Assembly (NCBI RefSeq): GCF_003977595.1
Contig: NZ_RYYR01000007.1
Span: 1-64,000 of the forward strand
DNA: 64,000 bases
Origin: Lysinibacillus antri
Lineage (GTDB): Bacteria > Bacillota > Bacilli > Bacillales_A > Planococcaceae
Reading direction: 5' to 3'
Part shown: positions 6,257-14,971 of the stretch, piece by piece
Layout of the letters: every line of letters begins with the position of its first letter
How positions within the stretch are numbered: the stretch's first letter is position 1
The notes under the pieces: generated by a model
What the model saw: the letters and a program-made list of their open reading frames with translations, nothing else
Databases searched by the model: none
Told to the model about the DNA's origin: nothing
Made by a program: the position numbers and the translations under genes

Positions 6257-6420
6257 ATGAATCATGTCCAAGCGTTCCAACGCTCGTAGAATAAGGAAAG
6301 GTCAATGCGAGCAATGAGTCTTACGTGGGGGATGTATGGGTATTCGAGACGTTTTTGCAGGAGAAAGTAGCTATCAGAAAGCCATTCAAATACTTGAACC
6401 AAACCATACATTACTAACAC
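6257..6420 (+). pseudogene. N-terminal remnant of a tyrosine recombinase
   Basis: Behind AAAGGAGGG an ATG opens a frame interrupted after ten codons. Allowing one lost base, the continuation reads VE-stop-GKVNASNESYVGDV, then WVFETFLQEKVA. This aligns with residues about 8-40 of the intact recombinase of copy 1 (LVEEGKAP..IQSYLGDVIGFQKYLGEKVA). It carries a frameshift, an in-frame TAA and loss of the whole catalytic domain. The remnant shows that copy 2 once had the same gene order as copy 1 and can no longer mobilise itself. Confidence 0.75.
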
Positions 6421-6556
6421 AACTTATGAGTCAACTTACATTCAGACAGTTTATATATGTAAAGGAGAAATAGCTAGATGTGAAATTTCCCCTTGTGAAC
6501 TGTCCGACTCAAGTGATACAAACATAGGTTAAACTCAACGCCATCTCCACTAAACA

Positions 6557-6615
6557 AAAAACTTCCTTATAGGTAAACGGTATTTTCTAACCTGTTTCCT
6601 ATAGGGAAGTTTTAT
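6557..6615 (-). terminator. Terminator of the LtaS-type gene
   Basis: AAACTTCC...TAGGTAAAC and GTTTCCTATAGGGAAGTTT form a long stem. On the minus strand it ends in a T run (AAAAAA on the plus strand), and it lies just after the LtaS-type stop codon. Confidence 0.8.
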
Positions 6616-6640
6616 TAGTTCTAGAGAAATATTGTAACCT

Positions 6641-8506
6641 TTATCTCACCGGCAAGCTATTCATATAGCGATCGGATAAATTCATCAGTTTTAAAACGCG
6701 ATCATAATCCTCTTCGTACTGTAAAAAATCCTCCACTGTCTTCGCGGTATGAATGTCAAGGGCTTGTCCATCGTCAAATCCTTCAAGTGGTTTAAAGGAA
6801 ATTTCATTATTCAGAAACGATCCGAATGGCATGTAGTATCGGATGCCGAATAGGTTATCTGGATAATTCACAAGGTCTTGTCCGAAATGAATATAGTCTT
6901 CTAAAGATAGACCTAACAGATTGGCTACTGTTGGCATAATGTCAATTTGACTACCAATTGTTTCGTTTACCTCCGTAATCGCTTGGTCGCCCACCGTAAT
7001 GATTAGTGGAATATTAAATTGATCGAGGTACGAATAGTCTCGCCCAACCAGTTCTTTTAATAGAGGGAAATCAGTTTCCGTTAATCCATTCGGTTGTAAT
7101 CCAAAGTGATCTCCGTATAAAACAAGAATCGTATCTTCCCACATACCTTCTTCTTTTAAAACGTTGACAAATTGCTGTAATGTTTGATCCGTATAATGAA
7201 TGGCTTGTAAGTAATCGCCTACAATACTGCCTTGATATTTTTCAGGTAAAGGGAGAAGATTTTTTGTCTCTGGAATTTTAAACGGGTGATGACTTGATAA
7301 AGAGACAAATTGTGCATAGAACTTTTGATTGTCTTCATGTAACGCTTTTAGTTCAGGTAAAACTTTTGCGTACAATACTTCATCTGATGGGCCAATTCCA
7401 ATGACATCTTCATTTCCAAAAAACTCACCATGGTAAAACTTATCAAATCCTAAAGCCGGATAAAGGTTGATCCGGTTCCAGAACTTAACATCATTCGCAT
7501 GAGCTGTTGATGTAGCATAGCCTTGTTCTTTTAATAGCTTTGGAAAACTTGGGATAACACGATTTCCAAAGGATTCAGAGGATGCTTCCCACGCCGATGG
7601 ATAAAGCGATGTATTAAATAAAAACTCTGCATCTGATGTATTCCCAGGTCCGATTTGTTGAAAAATATTATTAAAATAAAGACTTTCTTCTATTAAATCG
7701 TTTAAGAAAGGTGTTACTTCTTGTCCATCCACTTCTAAATGAATCGGGAAGTCTTGGAATGCTTCAAGCTGAATGGCAATAATATTTTTATTTTCTGCAA
7801 TTCCATGCCATTTTAGTTGATCTTCCGAAAGCGGTGTAATGCCCTTTAAGTCTTGAATTGTCTTTGGAAGTTTCTCAATTTCAGCACTTGTCATCGTTTT
7901 ATTGTTATTCGCAACATTGTTAAGAACTGCAAGAATTTCATAATTGAGAATCCCTTGCTTTTCCGCTGCAACGACTGAGTTTGCAATTTCAGCATCCTTT
8001 TGTATGTACAGGTTAATAGCCGTTCCTACTAATCCAATAAGTAAAAAAATTGTAATTAGTACATAATTTTTCTTTGCCTCAGGTATAGATTTCTTTTTAC
8101 GGATTATCACGTAAACAAGCATGACGATAAAGTCCACAAACAAAATCAAATAGATTGGTTTAAAAAGACTGAACACACTGTCTTTTATTGTGCCTACTTG
8201 GTCAAGTAGTGTTAATGCATTTAATGTCACAATATAACCGTAATAATTGTAGTAAATCACAACGCCCAATAACAGGATCGTTAAAATGAGATTCACCGTC
8301 ACATATAAAATCTTTTTTATTCTATCAGATTGGATAAACTCGATTGCTCCAAAAATTATTAGTAGATAAGAAAGTTCCACTATTAATGTAAGAAAAAAAC
8401 TAGTTTGTTCAAAAATCATCATTCGAACGATGAAAAATTTAATTAACATAATGAATGTAAAGAGAAAGAGTAAATAATGTTTTGATATATTCAGTTTAGT
8501 TTGCAA
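6641..8506 (-). CDS. LtaS-family lipoteichoic acid synthase/primase
   Basis: This 621-residue protein has five N-terminal membrane helices (about residues 8-168), a linker and an extracellular sulfatase-fold domain (about 235-560), as in LtaS. Active-site elements are visible: Glu in QLEAFQ (metal ligand), the nucleophile Thr near residue 289 in GPGNTSDAEF, W-N-R in VKFWNR, His in SSHHPF and Asp-His in YGDHFG. The family transfers glycerophosphate from phosphatidylglycerol to a growing lipoteichoic acid chain on a glycolipid anchor, outside the membrane. Several paralogues usually exist, so synthase or primase cannot be decided. The start is TTG after AGGAAG. It is a single-gene unit. Confidence 0.9.
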   Translation of the reverse strand: MQTKLNISKHYLLFLFTFIMLIKFFIVRMMIFEQTSFFLTLIVELSYLLIIFGAIEFIQSDRIKKILYVTVNLILTILLLGVVIYYNYYGYIVTLNALTLLDQVGTIKDSVFSLFKPIYLILFVDFIVMLVYVIIRKKKSIPEAKKNYVLITIFLLIGLVGTAINLYIQKDAEIANSVVAAEKQGILNYEILAVLNNVANNNKTMTSAEIEKLPKTIQDLKGITPLSEDQLKWHGIAENKNIIAIQLEAFQDFPIHLEVDGQEVTPFLNDLIEESLYFNNIFQQIGPGNTSDAEFLFNTSLYPSAWEASSESFGNRVIPSFPKLLKEQGYATSTAHANDVKFWNRINLYPALGFDKFYHGEFFGNEDVIGIGPSDEVLYAKVLPELKALHEDNQKFYAQFVSLSSHHPFKIPETKNLLPLPEKYQGSIVGDYLQAIHYTDQTLQQFVNVLKEEGMWEDTILVLYGDHFGLQPNGLTETDFPLLKELVGRDYSYLDQFNIPLIITVGDQAITEVNETIGSQIDIMPTVANLLGLSLEDYIHFGQDLVNYPDNLFGIRYYMPFGSFLNNEISFKPLEGFDDGQALDIHTAKTVEDFLQYEEDYDRVLKLMNLSDRYMNSLPVR

Positions 8507-8961
8507 TACACTTCACTTCCTAATATAAAATGCTCATATTATATTAACCTACAATAAAGAAGTTGTAAATTTGTAAAGGTTGGATTGTTTGGAGCTTAAC
8601 ATAGCATTTATTTTGTTATTCCATATAAAGTAATTAATAGTAAATAGCTTCCTTAGCATCTCATTCTCCAAATTTCGACATGTAGTATCTATCTCTTCTT
8701 TTATCCCCAAATACTTCCTGAAATCAAATGTAATTATCATCTTAAACTCACTATTTTCTACCATTATTATTACAATAATATTACGGTTGAAATAAAAAAC
8801 TTAATATATGCTCATTTTTGCAGGTTTTTCCTCGTTTGAAGCGCAATTGGGTGTTATGTAAACGTTACACAAATGAAAAGTTATAATTCTACAAATTGTG
8901 ATAATCTTTTACTAGATAAGAAATAATCTGACAAGTGTTTTTGAGGGGAGTATTAACCTAC
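8507..8961. other. AT-rich intergenic region between divergent genes
   Basis: The region separates the divergent LtaS-type and NlpC/P60-SLH genes and must hold both promoters. I could not choose a convincing -35/-10 pair. A 71-codon minus-strand frame exists inside it, but it has no good ribosome-binding site or recognisable product. Confidence 0.4.
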
Positions 8962-9891
8962 ATGAAAAAGAGATGGTTACTACCTGTGTTTGCAACATTC
9001 ATGTTACTATCAGGTATATATACAAATGACGCACAAGCAGCTTCACCAGAAGAATTATCAACTACAGCACATAAATATATTGGCATTCCTTATCAATATG
9101 GAGGAACAACGACAAACGGATTCGATTGTTCAGGATTTACGCAAAGAGTATTTTCTGATCTAGGTATTTCATTAAGCCGTACTTCAGCTTCACAATACGC
9201 TCAAGGTACTGCAGTTTCAAAAAGTAATTTAGCAGCAGGAGACCTAGTATTCTTTAATACTTCAGGTCGTGGCGTTTCCCATGTTGGAATTTACCTAGGA
9301 GATAATAAATTTATCAATGCTTCTACTAGTAAAGGAGTAGTCATTGCAAAGTTAAGCGAGTCTTATTGGGCACAACGATACATAGGAGCAAAGCGTGTAG
9401 CTACTTTTACAAACGAAGAAGTAGTAGTAGCCGCTGCTGAGGAAGTAAAATCAGTTGCAATTGATTTCTCTGTATATGCTTCACGCGCGGAAGTAGCAAT
9501 ACAATTAGCACAAGCTCTTGGATTAGATACATCTGATACAAGCTCTACTTTCCCTGATGTAAAATCAACGGATAAATTTGCAGGTGCAGTAACAGCATTG
9601 CAAAAAGCGGGGATTTTTGAAGGAGATCAAGACGGAAAATTCAATCCAAACTCACCAATTACTCGTGAATCAATTTCAAAAGTATTGGTAGTAGCGTTTA
9701 ATTTACAGTTACAAAATAAAACATTATCGTTTACGGATGTAAAAGAAAACAGCTGGTCGTATAATTATGTTAATATTTTAGCATCTAATGGTGTTACACT
9801 TGGGACAGGCAATGGGGAATTCGCTCCTAAAGATCTAGTTTCATTAAAGCAATTAGATGCATTTATTAACCGTTCGATGGAAATTAAATAA
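8962..9891 (+). CDS. Secreted NlpC/P60 endopeptidase with two SLH domains
   Basis: The 309-residue product has a signal peptide (KKRWLLP...DAQA-AS), an NlpC/P60 domain (about residues 32-145) and two SLH-type repeats (about 165-305). The catalytic Cys is in GFDCSGF and the His in SHVGIYLG; the third polar position is Asn in FINAST. The family cleaves D-Glu-dipeptide bonds in peptidoglycan stem peptides. SLH repeats (YASRAEVA, FPDVK, ITRESISK) hold proteins to pyruvylated wall polymer. The ATG follows GAGGGGAG. The SLH anchor and the SecA2/SlaP genes downstream suggest SecA2-assisted export. Confidence 0.9.
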   Translation: MKKRWLLPVFATFMLLSGIYTNDAQAASPEELSTTAHKYIGIPYQYGGTTTNGFDCSGFTQRVFSDLGISLSRTSASQYAQGTAVSKSNLAAGDLVFFNTSGRGVSHVGIYLGDNKFINASTSKGVVIAKLSESYWAQRYIGAKRVATFTNEEVVVAAAEEVKSVAIDFSVYASRAEVAIQLAQALGLDTSDTSSTFPDVKSTDKFAGAVTALQKAGIFEGDQDGKFNPNSPITRESISKVLVVAFNLQLQNKTLSFTDVKENSWSYNYVNILASNGVTLGTGNGEFAPKDLVSLKQLDAFINRSMEIK

Positions 9892-9901
9892 TTGTCATTT
9901 T

Positions 9902-9934
9902 GGAGGTGTTTACTACATGCATCTCCTTTTTTTC
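9902..9934 (+). terminator. Rho-independent terminator
   Basis: GGAGGTG and CATCTCC form a 7-bp stem (one G-U) followed by CTTTTTTTC, 11 bp after the NlpC/P60-SLH gene. Confidence 0.75.
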
Positions 9935-10016
9935 ATAGTTTTTAGTAAAACGAGGGGAAATGTTAAGAAACTTTGTTATGATAAATAAAAGAATAGAATA
10001 AAGGGGAAGGGTATAG

Positions 10017-11084
10017 ATGACCAAAACTAAACTTTTGCCTATTTTAATTTGTAGTATCGCATTTTTCCTTATTTTAAGTAATTCTACATTGGCAAATAAT
10101 GCGAGATACTACGAGGATGTTTCATCCACACATTGGGCGTATCCTTCAATCATGAAAGTTCACAATCTAGGAATCATGGGAGAAGTAAGTGGTCATAAAT
10201 TTCATCCAAAAGAAAAAGTGACGCGGGCTGAAGCGGCACAGTATTTATACAATGCGCTTGGCGTTAAGGAAGAAACGTCATTTAAAATGGCTTTTAAAGA
10301 TGTACCCCAAAATGCATCTTACTATAAAGCAGTTCAAACGTTAACGAGTTTAGGTGTTTTCCAAAATACGACTGCTTTTAAACCGGATCGTCACTTAACC
10401 CGGGCAGAGCTTTGCATTGTTTTAGTCCATACTTTTTCCATTGAAGTGGATAAAATAAATAGAGCGAGCTTTAAAGATGTCGTGTCAAAGCATTGGGCAA
10501 AAGATCACATTGAATCTTTAGCGGACATTGGAATTATCAATGGAACAGGGAAAAATATGTTTTCGCCAACCTCTCATATTACACGTGCTGAATTAGCTGT
10601 CATTTTAGCTGGAACAATTGATTTTCAATTGAAATTAACCTCACATGAAATGGTTTATGATTATTTACAGAAAGACTATTTATCCGTAAAAAATCTATAT
10701 CCACATTTTTCTGAAGAAGTGGTTGCATTAGTGAATGAAGAAAGAGAAAAAGTAGGCGCACCTATATTGAAAGTTGATCCCAAATTAACACAACTTGCCA
10801 TCATTAAAGCAAATGACATGGTGAAACGTAGTTATTTCGATCACAAATCCCCGTTGTATGGATACCCGTGGGATATGGCTGGAATCTTTGACTATCCATT
10901 TATAAGTTTGGGCGAAAATATTGCACGGAATTATAAAAGTCCTAAAACAGTCGTCGAAGGATGGATGAAATCAAGCTCCCATCGTAGTACAATGCTTAAT
11001 GAAAATTATACTAATATAGGAATCGCTTGTGTTAATGGGAAAAACGGTCAATTATACTGGGTGCAACAGTTCTCTAGTAATTAA
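10017..11084 (+). CDS. Secreted protein with three SLH domains and a CAP (SCP-like) domain
   Basis: The 355-residue product starts with a signal peptide ending near LANNAR, followed by three SLH repeats (about residues 30-205; FKDV...HWA, VTRAEAA, LTRAELC, ITRAELA) and a C-terminal CAP domain (about 235-353). CAP signature residues are present: His in YFDHKSP, Glu in LGENIA and His in SSSHRSTM. CAP domains with SLH repeats occur in surface proteins of sporulating and S-layer-bearing Firmicutes; their biochemical role is not settled. The gene is a single unit between terminators. Confidence 0.9.
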   Translation: MTKTKLLPILICSIAFFLILSNSTLANNARYYEDVSSTHWAYPSIMKVHNLGIMGEVSGHKFHPKEKVTRAEAAQYLYNALGVKEETSFKMAFKDVPQNASYYKAVQTLTSLGVFQNTTAFKPDRHLTRAELCIVLVHTFSIEVDKINRASFKDVVSKHWAKDHIESLADIGIINGTGKNMFSPTSHITRAELAVILAGTIDFQLKLTSHEMVYDYLQKDYLSVKNLYPHFSEEVVALVNEEREKVGAPILKVDPKLTQLAIIKANDMVKRSYFDHKSPLYGYPWDMAGIFDYPFISLGENIARNYKSPKTVVEGWMKSSSHRSTMLNENYTNIGIACVNGKNGQLYWVQQFSSN

Positions 11085-11138
11085 AAAAATGGTTCAAAGG
11101 AAATTATGGTAATTAAAACCAAATATGTATCAAAAAGT

Positions 11139-11176
11139 AGGGGAGCGCTATAAATCGTGCTTTCCTCTTTTTAAAT
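11139..11176 (+). terminator. Rho-independent terminator
   Basis: AGGGGAGCGC and GTGCTTTCCT pair over 10 bp with G-U pairs and an 8-base loop, followed by CTTTTTAAATTTT. Confidence 0.65.
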
Positions 11177-11561
11177 TTTAAGTAGTAGTACTATTAAATA
11201 TTCCTATTAAATAGTACTTATTACTTCGGAAACGAACAAAAATACTACACCTGAGTCTAAAGTCTTTATTATATTATGAAAATATACTATAATGTACTAA
11301 TGTTAAAGTTTTTCTTCAATCCGCAGAAAACTCTGATTTTTTATAAATAGCAGTTGATTGTGGAAAAATAGCAATTTTTTGAGGGAGAATGATCCTAGTG
11401 AATCATGCGGTTTCGTTTTGGAATGTTGAATTTAGGTAGCATCCGTGCGAAAACGCTGGCTTGACTAGTATCATAAAGGCCCAATCGCGATTTCCAATTT
11501 AGTCCAATTACGACAATTTCGTAATTATAATAAAACGCTGAAGAAGGTGGGAGAAAGTAAC
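11177..11561. other. AT-rich intergenic region, no gene seen
   Basis: The region lies ahead of the TetR-type regulator gene. It contains several TATAAT-like runs but no convincing operator, hairpin or frame. A short palindromic operator for the regulator would be expected near 11440-11540 but was not clearly found. Confidence 0.4.
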
Positions 11562-12134
11562 ATGGTACGTGGAAGAAAAGTAAACTCGAATGGTGAGAAG
11601 AGTAAACAATTGTTGCGTACAAAAGCAATTGAAATATTCTCAACTAAAGGGTATTATCAAACGAAAATTAGTGACATTGTAAAAGCTGCGAATGTTACGC
11701 AACCTACATTTTATTTGTATTTTGAAAGTAAGGAATCCTTATTTTTAGACCTGAAAGAAGAGTTCCAACAAAACTTAAATAATATTTTTGAGCATCCGCA
11801 AGAATTTAGAATATCTCAAGTGATTGAAAAATTACTCTACTATTTTGCAGAAAACCCTTTATTAACAAAAATCGGGCTTTATCAATCGGATGATTCCTTC
11901 TTAGTGAAGGAAAAACTTGTAGAGAAATTTCAACAAGTACTTGAAAAGGAAAAGAACCAGTATCATCTTTTAGAAGGCTTGGATATAAAGACGATTTCAC
12001 AAAGTTTAATGGGCTCAATTGAACGATTAACTTTAACATTATTAATTACAGAACAAAAAACAGCAGCAGAACTTTCTGAAGAGTTATTATCAATATACTT
12101 CAACCAACAAGCCGCATTAGCAACTGCTAAATAA
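11562..12134 (+). CDS. TetR/AcrR-family transcriptional regulator
   Basis: The 190-residue product has an N-terminal helix-turn-helix typical of TetR (AIEIFSTKGYYQTKISDIV, then VTQPTFYLYFESKESLF) and a helical ligand-binding domain of about 120 residues without a recognised ligand motif. The ATG at 11562 is used because GAAGGTGGG precedes it. It stands alone, convergent with the S41 protease gene, so its target is not evident; TetR proteins often control themselves or an efflux or lipid gene elsewhere. Confidence 0.9.
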   Translation: MVRGRKVNSNGEKSKQLLRTKAIEIFSTKGYYQTKISDIVKAANVTQPTFYLYFESKESLFLDLKEEFQQNLNNIFEHPQEFRISQVIEKLLYYFAENPLLTKIGLYQSDDSFLVKEKLVEKFQQVLEKEKNQYHLLEGLDIKTISQSLMGSIERLTLTLLITEQKTAAELSEELLSIYFNQQAALATAK

Positions 12135-12240
12135 TTGTGATGATAAAATTCCTGATTTTGCATAGGTAGATCATATTGAACTAACAGATTGAGAAGATAA
12201 TTTCTCGATCTGTTTTTTTCGTATTTTAGGAGTCTTTCGC

Positions 12241-12470
12241 GCGCAGCAGAATGCAGGTAAGCGCCCACAAGAAGTATCAAGCGCTCTCAAATGCAGATAA
12301 ACGCCCACAAAAAGTAGCAAGCGCCCTCAAATGCAGATAAGCGCCCACAAAAAGTAGCAAGCGCCCACAAATGCAGATAAGTGCCCACAAGAAGTAGCAA
12401 GCGCCCACAAATGCAGATAAGTGCCCACAAGAAGTAGCAAGCGCCCTCAAATCCCGCTAAGCGCCCTAAA
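12241..12470 (-). repeat. 20-bp tandem repeat array (GGGCG family), minus orientation
   Basis: About eleven 20-bp units fill the space between convergent genes, with alternating units giving a 40-bp higher order (GCGCCCACAAAAAGTAGCAA then GCGCCCTCAAATGCAGATAA). Read on the minus strand, a unit is CATTTGTGGGCGCTTATCTG, which shares TTTG-N-GGGCG and CTG in phase with the array at 29221. The spacers are not unique and the unit is too short for CRISPR. No repeated protein is encoded convincingly. Confidence 0.9.
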
Positions 12471-12498
12471 CCGAAGTCAGCCCCCTCCAAAAACCTAA

Positions 12499-12527
12499 GA
12501 AAAAGGACGTCCCACACCAGGACGTCC
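12499..12527 (-). terminator. Terminator of the S41 protease gene
   Basis: Two copies of the self-complementary GGACGTCC around CACACCA form an 8-bp stem. On the minus strand it is followed by TTTTTC. It lies just past the protease stop codon. Confidence 0.75.
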
Positions 12528-12540
12528 CCATTCTAAAACC

Positions 12541-13908
12541 TTATTTTTTTACCGTAACATGCAAGTATTCACCAGGCTTTAATTGTTTGCCATTTTGGTC
12601 CTGAAGTGTTGGATGAACAACTAATACATACTCAGCTCCAGCTTTTAATGGCTTACCAGGTTTAACAAGCAGTTGATTATTTTTAGCTTCTAACGCTATT
12701 TCAACTGTATTTCCGCCAAGTTCGACTAATTCGACCGCTTTTGGAGCAACCGTTTTATTAATCGGATGGTTGAATGTGATCGTAAATGTTTTGGAAGTAG
12801 GTACATTGACTAACGCTTTACGTTCTTTATAGTTTGATAGATTTTTGGCGAAACTATCAAGGTGTGCCTTATAAATTGGGTCAGATGTTGTGATGATATC
12901 TGGTTTTAATCCGACGCCATTAACTGCTGTGCCTTTTGGTCCGAAAAATTCAGCGATTGTTAGCTTTAAGTAACTACCATCTTCTAATTGATAAAAGCTT
13001 TGCATAGACCCTTTTCCATATGTCTGTTCGCCATAAACGATTGCAGCATCTTGATCTAATAAAGCGGCTGCCGTCATTTCGGATGCACTTGCACTAAAGC
13101 GATTCACTAAAACTCGCGTATTTTGTGGGAACTTCACATTTTGCGAGATAGACCGTTCCATATATGTCTCTGTTGTAAGTTTTAGTTTGTAGGCATAAGG
13201 CGCATTTGGAAATAAGCCAATAAGTTTTTCAGCCGTTGTAACATAGCCACCACCATTATTTTGAAGGTCTAAAATATAAGATGTGGCACCTTGTTTTTTC
13301 AACAGGTTATAGGCATTGATAATTAGTTGAACACCATCATCTGAAAAGGAGCTTAATGAAATATAGCCGACATTCCCGTATAGCAATCTACTCGTCACAT
13401 TTGGTAAAGAGAATGAAGTTCGTGTAATCGTTTTTGTAACGGTTGAACCATCCTCTTTTAAAAACTTTATTTCAACGGTTGTATTTACATCGCCTAAAAT
13501 GAGTGCTTGTGTTTGTTCGATGCTTAAATCAACAACGGATTGACCATTTACTCCTACAATAATATCTCCAGGGACAACCCCCGATTTTTTGGCACTGCCA
13601 TTTTCGATTACGTCCACAATTAAAGTGCCTTTTTCATGCTTTTCAATGACGACCCCAATACCAACCGTTGTCATATCAATCGCTTTTGTAAACGATTCAA
13701 ATTCTTCTTTTGTAAAGTAAGCAGAATAAGGATCTAACATTTCAATGATTTCTTCTATGGATGTTGCACTTTGTATGTTTCCATCAATTTTCCCGACATA
13801 ATCATTTTCAACAATCATTTTTACATCATCAAGTGTTGCGGCAAATGATTGGATGGGAATGGTAAGTAGAAGAAGTAAGCTGAATAAAATCGCTATCATT
13901 TTTTTCAT
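12541..13908 (-). CDS. Secreted S41-family C-terminal processing peptidase (CtpA-like)
   Basis: The 455-residue product has a signal peptide (residues 1-23), a short linker, a PDZ domain (about 80-160; GIGVVIE, SGVVPGDIIVGVNG), the S41 protease domain (about 170-345) and a C-terminal Ig-like (Big_5-type) domain (about 365-453). The catalytic Ser lies in SASASE near residue 274 and the Lys in TYGKG at residue 299. Ctp proteases trim secreted or wall proteins. The extra Ig-like tail is not in classical CtpA/CtpB. It follows the LCP gene by 78 bp and may be co-transcribed with it. Confidence 0.9.
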   Translation of the reverse strand: MKKMIAILFSLLLLLTIPIQSFAATLDDVKMIVENDYVGKIDGNIQSATSIEEIIEMLDPYSAYFTKEEFESFTKAIDMTTVGIGVVIEKHEKGTLIVDVIENGSAKKSGVVPGDIIVGVNGQSVVDLSIEQTQALILGDVNTTVEIKFLKEDGSTVTKTITRTSFSLPNVTSRLLYGNVGYISLSSFSDDGVQLIINAYNLLKKQGATSYILDLQNNGGGYVTTAEKLIGLFPNAPYAYKLKLTTETYMERSISQNVKFPQNTRVLVNRFSASASEMTAAALLDQDAAIVYGEQTYGKGSMQSFYQLEDGSYLKLTIAEFFGPKGTAVNGVGLKPDIITTSDPIYKAHLDSFAKNLSNYKERKALVNVPTSKTFTITFNHPINKTVAPKAVELVELGGNTVEIALEAKNNQLLVKPGKPLKAGAEYVLVVHPTLQDQNGKQLKPGEYLHVTVKK

Positions 13909-13986
13909 ATAATAACACCTCGTATCTGAATAACTCTATTATATAACTTCTATGTTAATAGTTAATGTATTTTTCTCAAAAAATTA

Positions 13987-14922
13987 TTATTTTGTAGCAA
14001 GGGCTGCCTTTAGTTCGTCGCGAATTTGTTGAAGTTCATCCTCTGATGCAAAATAGTACCAAATACCATCTTCTAATCGACCTTCTCCCTCCTCAAATGA
14101 GATTTGTTCAATATTGTTTAGTGCTGGTTTATAGGATTTTAAGAAATATGTTATATCATCAAATGTCACGTTCGTTTCTACATGATCACGAATCGTCTCT
14201 AAAACAGAAGGGACTTGCCACACAATATTTAATGAAGAAAGTCTATTCAACAAACTTTCGATTACAAGACGTTGGCGAATTTGTCTGCCAAAATCACCGA
14301 GGGGATCTTCATAACGCATGCGTACATAATCTAAAGCTGCATCGCCGGATATTGTAATTTCTCCCTTTGGATAATCATTGTAATCGGTTGAAAAGGCAAC
14401 TTCATTTTCAACTTCAACGCCGCCTAGTAAATCAACTAATTCTATAAAACCTTCCATATTAATTGATACAACATAATCGATGGGAATTTGTAATAAATTT
14501 TCGACGGTTTGATGGGCCATCGTGACGCCACCGAATGCATAGGAGTGGTTAATTTTATCCGAAAAATCGAGCCCTATGATTTCTGTGTAAGTGTCGCGCG
14601 GAATACTTAACATCTTCATTGTTTCAGTCTGAGGGTTCACCGTTAAAACGAGGATGGTATCTGCTCGTCCAGCTGCATCTTCAAATTGATCCACACCAAG
14701 TAAAAGCAGTGTGATAGGAGTAGGTTCTTTTGATATAGGGTCTTCCTTTTCTTGAATAATCGGTCGAGTGGTAGATGTTTCTTCTATTGTAATAGGGGAA
14801 TGAATGGCTTTCATTGTCGATTGAAAGTTGAAAAATAGATATGCAGCGTAACCAATCACGAGGAAGAGGAAAAATGTAATCATAATCAAAATCAATTTTT
14901 TCCGAGTGAGCCATTTTGGCAT
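13987..14922 (-). CDS. LytR-CpsA-Psr (LCP) wall polymer ligase
   Basis: This 311-residue protein has a basic cytoplasmic start, one membrane helix (about residues 12-33) and an extracellular LCP domain (about 65-225). Conserved pieces are LLLGVDQ, AGRADTILVLT, SIPRDTYTEI, INHSYAFGG, DYVVSINMEGFIELVDLLGGV and LDYVRMRYEDPLGDFGRQIRQR, which include the Asp/Arg residues that bind lipid pyrophosphate. LCP enzymes attach teichoic acid or similar polymers to peptidoglycan. The ATG at 14922 is chosen because GGAGGAG lies 8 bases before it. It follows brnQ by 49 bp and precedes the S41 gene. Confidence 0.9.
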   Translation of the reverse strand: MPKWLTRKKLILIMITFFLFLVIGYAAYLFFNFQSTMKAIHSPITIEETSTTRPIIQEKEDPISKEPTPITLLLLGVDQFEDAAGRADTILVLTVNPQTETMKMLSIPRDTYTEIIGLDFSDKINHSYAFGGVTMAHQTVENLLQIPIDYVVSINMEGFIELVDLLGGVEVENEVAFSTDYNDYPKGEITISGDAALDYVRMRYEDPLGDFGRQIRQRLVIESLLNRLSSLNIVWQVPSVLETIRDHVETNVTFDDITYFLKSYKPALNNIEQISFEEGEGRLEDGIWYYFASEDELQQIRDELKAALATK

Positions 14923-14971
14923 AAAAAAATCTCCTCCGATTACACCGTATGCAATGGGAGGAGTGAACATG

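Noticed and set aside
8549-8764. 71-codon minus-strand frame between the LtaS-type and NlpC/P60 genes
   Set aside because: No ribosome-binding site, no recognisable domain and AT-rich composition typical of intergenic DNA.
12241-12470. CRISPR array
   Set aside because: Units are 20 bp with no unique spacers and no cas genes are nearby; it is a simple tandem repeat.
12287-12517. Open 76-codon minus-strand frame with repeated FEGACYFLWA
   Set aside because: It arises from the 20-bp tandem repeat, lacks a proper ribosome-binding site and its sequence simply mirrors the repeat.
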